Assembly: GCA_964453155.1 (NCBI GenBank)
Contig: CAYVQU010000276.1
Location: forward strand, 1-5,299
DNA from: CAYVQU01 sp964453155
GTDB lineage: Bacteria > Chloroflexota > Anaerolineae > Anaerolineales > UBA11858
Length of the DNA: 5,299 nt
Direction: 5' to 3'
How positions within the stretch are numbered: the stretch's first letter is position 1; each line of letters begins with the position of its first letter. A program made the position numbers and the translations under genes. The notes under the pieces are model-generated. The model saw only the letters and a program-made list of their open reading frames with translations. It made no database searches and was not told the origin of the DNA. Positions 1 through 5,299 of this stretch are shown piece by piece.

Positions 1-304
1 CCGCGCCCCAGCGTACCGCCTGCGAAATCTTGGCCTCATCAGTAGCGCTGCTTAGCACCAGGATGGCCAGTTCGGGGTGGGTTTTTTTAAGGATCTGAAT
101 GGCTTCCAGGCCATCCATCTGGGGCATAAATAAATCCATGATCACGACGTCGACCTGAAATTGCGGGATCAGGCGTAAGGCCTCGGCCCCGTGAGCGGCT
201 TCACCCACGACGCACATATCCCGGGTCGTCGCGATCACTTCTTTCAGGGCAATGCGCATCAGCGGGTGGTCGTCTACGATAAAAATTCGGAGTTTTTTCG
301 TCAT
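1..304 (-). CDS. NarL/FixJ-family response regulator, N-terminal receiver (3' end outside window)
   Basis: The first 101 codons of a response regulator, cut by the window edge. It begins MTKKLRIFIVDDHPLMRIAL; the VDDHPLMR form with the acidic pair D11/D12 is typical of NarL/FixJ-type receivers. The predicted phospho-acceptor is D57 in VIMDLFMPQMDG, and S85 in ILVLSSA is the conserved Ser/Thr switch. The reading ends at AVRWGA, just before the place where the conserved lysine and the linker to the output domain would lie. In this family the output is normally a LuxR-type helix-turn-helix that binds DNA, so the full protein would be about 210-220 residues; that half cannot be seen here. The ATG overlaps the kinase stop codon by four bases (ATGA) and has a good ribosome site. 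It is the likely phosphate acceptor for the membrane kinase and, given the near-identical kinase core, perhaps also for the receiver-PAS kinase. Confidence 0.93.
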   Translation of the reverse strand, partial: MTKKLRIFIVDDHPLMRIALKEVIATTRDMCVVGEAAHGAEALRLIPQFQVDVVIMDLFMPQMDGLEAIQILKKTHPELAILVLSSATDEAKISQAVRWGA

Positions 305-3141
305 TTGGAGCTTCCTTCCATTCGTTTCAGCGCTAATTTTATCCTGGTCCCCTTTCCCATCTGTGCCGTGATGGTCAACCGCCCGTCGATGCTTTCAGCC
401 CGTTGCGCCATATTCGCCAAGCCCATCCCGCGTCCGCTGGCCTGGCTGGGATCAAAACCGCAGCCATTATCCCGGATTTCCAGGTCAATATCATGCATAT
501 TCCCCTGCAGCACAATCGTGACCTGATCGGCTTGGCTGTGTTTGAGGGTGTTGTTAAGGGCTTCAGAGATGATAAAAAAGATTTCTGTTTGCCAGTCTGG
601 GGGCAAATCAGCACTCCCATCGATTTGCAGCGTGGTTTTAATGCCCAGGCGGTGTTCAACTGATTCCAGGCGGGTGGCTAGAATTTCAAACAAATCAATC
701 TGCTCATGGGGTGCCAATTGTAATTCAAATAACAACAGCCGCATTTCTCGGAGGGTTTGTTGGGCGGTGTTTACCAAAATTTGTAACGACCGCTTCATCG
801 AATCAAACCGCGCCTCCTGATGCAAAACCAGTGCATTTTCTGCCACCAATACCATGCCGCTCACCGATTGAGTCATTGAGTCGTGCAAATCGCGGGCCAG
901 CCGTTGATGTTCCTGCCAGGCAGTCAATTGGCGCCGGGCGGCTTCTGCTACCTTGCGGTCGGTGATGTCGCGGCTGAAGCGCGCATACCCCATCAAATTC
1001 CCAGCGAGGTCGTAAATACCGGCCAACCGGGATGAAATTTGCCGCACCTCGCCGTTGATTTCAATTTCGGTGTCATACCGATGCTCACCCTGTTCCTGCA
1101 AATTTGCCAGCCCGCGTTCAAAGGCCTCGTCAGAGGGATTGACGGTCCGGACCGCGCTGATCAACTTGCCAATCGCCTCCTCGGCCGAAATCCCATAGAA
1201 TTTCTCGGCCCCGGGATTAAAATACGTTATTCGGTACTCCAGATCGGTGGTGACGATCGCATCCTCGGTGGCGCGGCTCAAAATATTATCCAAATAGCTG
1301 GACTTTTCGGCCAATTGGTGGGTCCGCGCCGCAATTAGGTGTTCCAACGTTGCGGTGTAATTGGCGATCTCCCGGTATAGCCGGGCATTCTCTACCGACA
1401 CCGCGGCCTGATTGCCCAACAATGTCAGCAGGCGAACTTCTTCCCTTGAGTAGGTTTCTCCAGATCGTTTGGAACCTAAATTATAGAGGCCTACCATCAA
1501 GGTTTGGTCGGGGGCTTGAGCGATAAGCAAGGGGATGCAGACTTCGATGTTCTGTTCTGTCAGGAAGCTGCCAATTTCGTGGGGAAATTGGGTTTGTTGT
1601 GATCGAATCAAGGGGCGCTTGCTGCGTTGCAAAAATTTGCGCAGTGGGTGCTCCCGCGGTAAATAAAAATCTCGCTCAGATTGGGTTTCGTTCGCCATGC
1701 TGGTAGACACCACCAAGTTCTCCCCTTGATGATCGAGTACTAGGAGGGAAGCAGTTGTAATTTGAAGTTGCTGCGGGATTTTACTACTCAGTAACTCGGT
1801 CAGCTCATCTAATAAAATGATGGTGGTTAATTTTGAAACCAACTCTGGCAGCATTCGTTGGTAATTTAGCTTGGTGCGGAAGAAGGTCCGATCAATCAAT
1901 TCTTGCACCCGCTCCCGAAGCGGCGCAAAGGCGAGAGCAATGATAAAGGTCGCGATAAAAACAATTAGGACCTCGTTGCTGCTTTTTATCAGTACTTGGG
2001 CCGCGCGGGTGAGGCCGCTTACCAATCCTAAATATAAACTGCCCAACAAGGCTGTCAGCGTCCCATAAACGAGGCCACGGTTGATGATGAGTTCAATGTC
2101 GAAAATCCGATAACGTAAGACGGCAATGCCAAAGGATAGGGGTACCAACACCGAAGTAAACATCGAAACTTCGCGGGACACCCACGGGTGACCGAAAAGC
2201 ACAACCGGTAGGCTGTAGCCTCCAATCGCCACCACGAGCGGCACACTCGATCCGACCAGTATCCACTTGAGTTGGGCCCGGGCGAGCGGGGTGCGCACTA
2301 CCACCGCCGAGTGGATCGCGATCCCGGTTGCGACCACCAACTGCACTACCACCGGGATAAAACTGATGCGCGAGCCCGAATAAATAGCCGTTGCGCGGCT
2401 CTCGGCCTGTAAATAGGTGATACTTTGGACCATAAGTCCTGCGGTTAAAACGATCCCCGGGACCAAGCGGGGATAGCGTTGGAGTAGCACATGGGGCTCA
2501 GGGAAGGAGAACGCAAACATCAGCAGCCCGGCATACGCAATAAACCAGGATAAATTCTCAAGGGTGAAGTGAAACCAGAAAGGCCACCCATACAGCAGCG
2601 TTGCCGGTTGGAGGTTGTAGCCATCGATCCAATACTGCAAAGCCAACAACACGTTGAAGAGCATCTGCCACCGGGCCGCTGGTTCGTGGGGACGTTTCCA
2701 AAAAATAAAGCTGCCGATGAAGAAAAAGCAGCCGACGACCAACATTTGGAACCCCCACCGGACCATTACATTTTTTATAGAAACTGGGCTTAACTGGATT
2801 TGGAGCTCGAGGGGTTGTCCCTCTCGGAGGACTTCGTACACAACGGCCCCCATCGCGGGCCTTTCCGTTTTCCCCCGCGCCCCCTGTAACCAGGCCTCAA
2901 TGGTTTGTCCGTCCATATGAGTGATGATGTCTCCCGGCCGTAATCCATTGGCTTGCACTTCGATGAGTTCTTTTACCTGAAAGCCGGTCGGGGAAAAACT
3001 GCCCGAATCGCCACTCGCGCCATCGACCGGGAGCCAGAGGTAGATGCCCGGAATAGCGAGAAACAACAAAACGCCCAGCACCCAAACCCCTCGCCAGACA
3101 AGCAGGGTGCGCTCAGATGAGGGGGGTATGGCAGGGTTCAT
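301..3141 (-). CDS. Membrane sensor histidine kinase with PDZ-like extracellular domain, GAF and PAS (HisKA_3/HPK7 type)
   Basis: A 946-residue integral-membrane kinase. TM1 is at about 14-36. Residues about 52-120 form a PDZ-like domain (GLRPGDIITHMDGQTI, 66-81), placed outside the membrane by topology. Nine more probable helices follow (about 124-147, 157-172, 192-213, 227-245, 259-282, 291-315, 326-342, 357-375, 389-408), with basic loops such as FWKRP and RTPLARAQ on the inside. RYRIFDIELIINRGLVYG (343-360) is a motif I know from ComP-like and Chloroflexota membrane kinases. Then come GAF (about 445-585), PAS (about 613-728, ending RDITDRK), HisKA_3 with H753 in LARDLHDSMTQS plus the DxxxQ phosphatase signature D754...Q758, and HATPase with N box EALNNTLKH (N864), G1 DNGCGFD (891-897), G2 GMGL (905-908) and G931-T932. 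An in-frame TAA two codons upstream rules out a longer start; the ribosome site is weak (GAAAG about eight bases before ATG). The stop overlaps the response regulator's ATG, so the two are very probably a cognate pair. ComP-like layout does not prove peptide sensing; the ligand is unknown. Confidence 0.94.
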   Translation of the reverse strand: MNPAIPPSSERTLLVWRGVWVLGVLLFLAIPGIYLWLPVDGASGDSGSFSPTGFQVKELIEVQANGLRPGDIITHMDGQTIEAWLQGARGKTERPAMGAVVYEVLREGQPLELQIQLSPVSIKNVMVRWGFQMLVVGCFFFIGSFIFWKRPHEPAARWQMLFNVLLALQYWIDGYNLQPATLLYGWPFWFHFTLENLSWFIAYAGLLMFAFSFPEPHVLLQRYPRLVPGIVLTAGLMVQSITYLQAESRATAIYSGSRISFIPVVVQLVVATGIAIHSAVVVRTPLARAQLKWILVGSSVPLVVAIGGYSLPVVLFGHPWVSREVSMFTSVLVPLSFGIAVLRYRIFDIELIINRGLVYGTLTALLGSLYLGLVSGLTRAAQVLIKSSNEVLIVFIATFIIALAFAPLRERVQELIDRTFFRTKLNYQRMLPELVSKLTTIILLDELTELLSSKIPQQLQITTASLLVLDHQGENLVVSTSMANETQSERDFYLPREHPLRKFLQRSKRPLIRSQQTQFPHEIGSFLTEQNIEVCIPLLIAQAPDQTLMVGLYNLGSKRSGETYSREEVRLLTLLGNQAAVSVENARLYREIANYTATLEHLIAARTHQLAEKSSYLDNILSRATEDAIVTTDLEYRITYFNPGAEKFYGISAEEAIGKLISAVRTVNPSDEAFERGLANLQEQGEHRYDTEIEINGEVRQISSRLAGIYDLAGNLMGYARFSRDITDRKVAEAARRQLTAWQEHQRLARDLHDSMTQSVSGMVLVAENALVLHQEARFDSMKRSLQILVNTAQQTLREMRLLLFELQLAPHEQIDLFEILATRLESVEHRLGIKTTLQIDGSADLPPDWQTEIFFIISEALNNTLKHSQADQVTIVLQGNMHDIDLEIRDNGCGFDPSQASGRGMGLANMAQRAESIDGRLTITAQMGKGTRIKLALKRMEGSSK
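311..319 (-). promoter_or_regulatory. Ribosome binding site of the response regulator gene
   Basis: The coding strand reads GGAAGGAAG, placing an AAGGA core eight bases before the ATG at 304. This is the best Shine-Dalgarno match in the window. It lies inside the last codons of the membrane kinase (EGSSK) and confirms the ATG that overlaps the kinase stop. Confidence 0.7.
328..909 (-). repeat. Paralogous kinase core, copy in the membrane kinase
   Basis: Residues 745-938 of the membrane kinase (HisKA_3 plus HATPase) align without gaps to residues 421-614 of the other kinase. I count by eye about 119 identical residues of 194 (roughly 61%), about 70% over the HisKA_3 half and 53% over the ATPase half. 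This is a diverged coding duplication, not a recent DNA repeat. Confidence 0.8.
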
Positions 3142-3156
3142 AAATTAAACTTTCAG

Positions 3157-3170
3157 ATTCGATCACGAAT
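3157..3170. repeat. Small inverted repeat in the 32-base gap between the two kinase genes
   Basis: ATTCG - ATCA - CGAAT is a perfect five-base inverted repeat with a four-base loop, in the only intergenic gap of the window. It is too short and AT-rich to be a convincing terminator, and no T-run follows it on the coding strand. It could be a weak intercistronic hairpin or chance. Confidence 0.25.
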
Positions 3171-3173
3171 TGA

Positions 3174-5036
3174 TTACCTCTTCTTTTCTGGCGCGAACGA
3201 AAATTTTACGCTGGTGCCCGCGCCCGGCTGGGTGTCGATTTTTAACTCCCCCCCAATTCGGGTTGCTCGGCGGGTCATATTGGGCAAGCCCATCCCCCCT
3301 TCGCCAACTTGTTCGCGGTCAAAACCGCGGCCATTATCCCAGATTTCTAACTCGATTTCATGGATATTGGCGCGCAATGAAACCCGGACCTGGTCGGCCT
3401 GACTATGTTTGAGCGAATTGTTTAGCGCTTCGAAGGCGATAAAAAATATCTCTTCTTTGATCTGCTGAGAGAGATGCTCGAGGTCATCGATTTGTAACTC
3501 GGTCTGCACCCCCAGGCTTTCTTCAACCGTTTTCAGGCGGGTGGCCAGGATTTCAAATAAATTAATCTGATCGTCGGGTGCCAGGTTCAGTTCGAACAAC
3601 AGCAGCCGCATCTCGCTAAGGCTGTGTTGGGCAGCCGCAACCAAGCTTTGCAGTGAGGAGGCCATTGGATCGTAGCGTTCTTCTTGATGCAGGTGTAATG
3701 CGTTCTCGGCGATTAAAACCAGGCTGTTGATAGATTGGGTCATCGAGTCGTGTAGGTCACGGGCCAGGCGTTGGCGTTCTTCGAAAGTGGTTAATCTAAT
3801 AAAAGCAGCCTCGGCGCGCTTTCGATCGCTGATATCTTGAATAATACCAATAACCGCTTGGGGATGGCCGGCTGCACTAAAGGAGGTTTCACCCCACAAG
3901 TGAACCCAATGCGTCTCGCCGGTCGTCTGGTGAATGATCCGGAATTCTAGCTCGTGTTCTGCCTTCTGGGTGGTCTGAGCGACGTTTTCTGCGGATAGTA
4001 GATGAACATCTGCGGTGTGAACGAGTTCGGCAAAATTCTCCACTGTCGGGGTGAATGCTTCCGGCTCAAGCCCAAAAATGCGATACAACCCGGCCGACCA
4101 GTGGGTGGTATTCGCGACCAAGTCCCACTCATAATGGCCCACTTTGGAAACTTCTAGGGCTTTTCTCAGGCTGCGTTCGCTTTTTTGGAGGGCTGCTTCG
4201 ATCTTTTTTCGATCAGAAATATCTCTGATGGCCTCCACAATTCCGGTTAGATTGCCCTGGTCATCAAATAAGGGCGCCGCCGAGATCTCTAAAACCTGCT
4301 TCACACCATCCTTTTGGATATGTTCATGCGTAACGGTTACCGGTTGTAGTTCTCGGCGGACTTCATTTAAAGAACATGTACAAGTCGCCGGATCACATGG
4401 TTCGGTCCGGCCATGGGTGAATTGGTAACAGAATAAGGGGACCTGGCGTTCAAATTCACCATAAGTCGCTCGCATGGCTTGGTTAGCCCATAGAACCCGG
4501 AAATCCGTACCAATTAAAACCACCGGGTCGGCCATGCCATCCAAGGTGGTTTGCATCAACTGCATGGTTGCAGCCTGTTCGGCTTCGGCGCGTTTTCTCT
4601 CGGTAATTTCTTGCTGGAGTTCTTGGCTTTGGGCTGCCAGGCGGTTGCGCATGGTTTGCAGGAGTAAATGTTTCTGCACCCGGGCGACAACTTCTGGCGG
4701 GTTGAAGGGTTTGGTGATGTAATCCACAGCGTTTAAATCGAAACCGCGCAAAATGCTTTCGACATCGTCTAAAACACTGAGGAATATTACGATCAATCCA
4801 TCGGTCAGGTCTCGCTCTTGTAGTTGTCGATAAACTTCAAAGCCATCCATATCGGGCAGTTTTATATCCAACAAAACCAGGTCTGGCCGGCTTTTTTCGA
4901 CACTTCTTACTGCCCCCTGCCCATCCTCGGCTGCCAGCAAGCGATATCCGGCCTGCCCTAATAATTCAAACAAGACGCTCAGGTTGGCTGGTTCGTCATC
5001 AACGATTAAGATGGTGCCTTGGTATTCCGCATTCAT
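3174..5036 (-). CDS. Receiver-PAS-PAS sensor histidine kinase (HisKA_3/HPK7 type, soluble)
   Basis: A 620-residue cytosolic two-component kinase; no membrane segment or signal peptide is visible. Residues 8-125 are a CheY-like receiver: acidic pair D13/D14 in IVDDEP, phospho-acceptor D57 in LLDIKLPDMDG, S87 as the Ser/Thr switch and K109 in ITKPF. A charged helical linker (about 126-155) leads to PAS 1 (about 158-275, ending RDISDRK) and PAS 2 (about 290-407, PAS_3-like, ending QDISDRKRAE). PAS 1 carries an unusual cluster C203, H208, C214, C219, C221. The HisKA_3 helix has the phospho-acceptor H429 in LARDLHDSMTQS, with D430...Q434 fitting the DxxxQ phosphatase motif known for this family. 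The HATPase has the N box EALNNSLKH (N540), G1 box DNGRGFD (567-573), G2 box GMGL (581-584) and G607-T608. ATG 5036 is favoured because the receiver begins right after it and it overlaps the preceding stop. The protein probably autophosphorylates at H429 and passes phosphate to the NarL-type regulator encoded two genes downstream; the front receiver may take input from another kinase. The signal is unknown. Confidence 0.93.
   Translation of the reverse strand: MNAEYQGTILIVDDEPANLSVLFELLGQAGYRLLAAEDGQGAVRSVEKSRPDLVLLDIKLPDMDGFEVYRQLQERDLTDGLIVIFLSVLDDVESILRGFDLNAVDYITKPFNPPEVVARVQKHLLLQTMRNRLAAQSQELQQEITERKRAEAEQAATMQLMQTTLDGMADPVVLIGTDFRVLWANQAMRATYGEFERQVPLFCYQFTHGRTEPCDPATCTCSLNEVRRELQPVTVTHEHIQKDGVKQVLEISAAPLFDDQGNLTGIVEAIRDISDRKKIEAALQKSERSLRKALEVSKVGHYEWDLVANTTHWSAGLYRIFGLEPEAFTPTVENFAELVHTADVHLLSAENVAQTTQKAEHELEFRIIHQTTGETHWVHLWGETSFSAAGHPQAVIGIIQDISDRKRAEAAFIRLTTFEERQRLARDLHDSMTQSINSLVLIAENALHLHQEERYDPMASSLQSLVAAAQHSLSEMRLLLFELNLAPDDQINLFEILATRLKTVEESLGVQTELQIDDLEHLSQQIKEEIFFIAFEALNNSLKHSQADQVRVSLRANIHEIELEIWDNGRGFDREQVGEGGMGLPNMTRRATRIGGELKIDTQPGAGTSVKFSFAPEKKR
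3195..3776 (-). repeat. Paralogous kinase core, copy in the receiver-PAS kinase
   Basis: This is the partner of the copy at 328-909, in direct orientation. Shared stretches include QRLARDLHDSMTQS, EMRLLLFEL, LFEILATRL and LKHSQADQV. Both copies keep all catalytic motifs, so neither looks degenerate. Confidence 0.8.
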
Positions 5037-5299
5037 GAGATATAACCCTTCAGCATATTCGAAATCTGGTTGATCTTAAACTCTTTCGCCAGCGCTAACT
5101 GCTGCTCAACAAAAGGTTCGTAGATAGTGGCTGTTTCCAGGATAGCGTGCAATTCAGACTGGTACCCAATAATATCACCTGCTGCGATCAGATCGAGTAA
5201 TTTATTGAGCGTTGCAGTGGGGGGGATTTTGAAATCAGCGGGGGCCGCGGGCAGTTCTGTTTCAGGTTTTTTGCTTTGATAGTGCCATTCCAGGTTTAG
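5033..5299 (-). CDS. C-terminal end of an upstream protein, probably a hybrid sensor histidine kinase (5' end outside window)
   Basis: An open frame enters at the window edge and runs 88 codons to a TGA at 5035-5033. Its visible residues begin LNLEWHYQ, pass through a Pro/Ala-rich linker (PETELPAAPADFKIPP), then a helical segment with LNKLLDLIAAGDIIG, YEPFVEQQLALAKEF and NQISNMLKGYIS. No catalytic motif is in the visible part. A short helical tail of this style (leucine-rich start, an acidic 'xGDI' turn, then 'PF...L..LA..F....I...L') is familiar from the extreme C-terminus of multi-domain hybrid kinases of Chloroflexota and cyanobacteria, placed after the last receiver; that is recalled family knowledge, not a search result. 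The stop overlaps the start of the 620-residue kinase by four bases (ATGA), so the two are co-transcribed and probably translationally coupled. The reading frame is well supported; the function is tentative because no diagnostic domain is visible. Confidence 0.6.
   Translation of the reverse strand, partial: LNLEWHYQSKKPETELPAAPADFKIPPTATLNKLLDLIAAGDIIGYQSELHAILETATIYEPFVEQQLALAKEFKINQISNMLKGYIS
5046..5050 (-). promoter_or_regulatory. Possible weak ribosome binding site for the receiver-PAS-kinase gene
   Basis: On the coding strand AAGGG lies nine bases before the ATG at 5036, inside the last codons of the upstream gene. It is only a partial Shine-Dalgarno match; the ATGA overlap suggests that re-initiation by ribosomes finishing the upstream gene also contributes. 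Confidence 0.35.

Noticed and set aside
191..526. Plus-strand open frame of 111 codons, and similar plus-strand frames at 403-663, 1039-1338, 4144-4428 and 4474-4722
   Set aside because: They lie opposite strongly supported kinase and regulator coding sequence, show no recognisable domain, and their composition is explained as the complement of the minus-strand genes.
375..659. Out-of-frame minus-strand frames within the membrane kinase (375-659, 2055-2246, 2558-2758, 2897-3085) and the other kinase (3947-4132)
   Set aside because: They are shifted-frame readings inside continuous, domain-bearing genes; no frameshift is needed to explain either kinase.
3142..3173. Promoter or terminator in the kinase/kinase gap
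   Set aside because: At 32 bases it is too short for a convincing promoter, and the small hairpin has no following T-run, so read-through within one operon is the simpler view.
4374..4430. Haem c attachment site in the cysteine-rich PAS
   Set aside because: There is no CXXCH; the spacing C-x4-H-x5-C-x4-C-x-C does not fit, and the protein has no export signal, which cytochrome c maturation would require.
5219..5225. Run of seven G (seven C on the coding strand) in the partial upstream gene, with a similar seven-C run at 3248-3254
   Set aside because: Considered as a slippage or sequencing frameshift site, but the reading frame and protein features continue normally across both runs.

Overview
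The window is one tightly packed, minus-strand gene cluster made almost entirely of two-component signalling proteins. There is no non-coding stretch longer than 32 bases. Read in the direction of transcription (high to low coordinates) it holds: (1) the last 88 codons of an upstream protein, probably the tail of a hybrid sensor kinase; (2) a 620-residue soluble protein with the order receiver - PAS - PAS - HisKA_3 - HATPase; (3) a 946-residue membrane kinase with an N-terminal membrane region holding an outside PDZ-like domain, then GAF - PAS - HisKA_3 - HATPase; (4) the first 101 codons of a NarL/FixJ-type response regulator, cut by the window edge.

Genes 1/2 and genes 3/4 overlap by four bases (ATGA), and genes 2/3 are 32 bases apart, so this looks like one operon with translational coupling. 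No promoter or terminator is visible; both ends of the operon lie outside the window.

The likely logic is a converging pathway. The two kinases have very similar catalytic cores (about 60% identical when aligned by eye, with an identical LARDLHDSMTQS phospho-acceptor stretch) but quite different sensor halves: one cytosolic with a receiver and a cysteine-rich PAS, one membrane-bound with a PDZ-like extracellular domain. Both probably talk to the NarL-type regulator encoded last. The receiver at the front of the 620-residue kinase offers an entry point for phosphate or control from another kinase, possibly the upstream gene product.

The organism is most likely a bacterium of the Chloroflexota, by general resemblance: HPK7 kinases with the LARDLHDS(M/V)TQS signature, the YRIFDIELIINRGLVYG membrane-kinase motif, and the style of the hybrid-kinase tail. 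Cyanobacteria and Gram-positive bacteria carry relatives of these parts, so this assignment is an inference. No RNA genes, mobile elements, CRISPR arrays or recent-transfer signs were seen.
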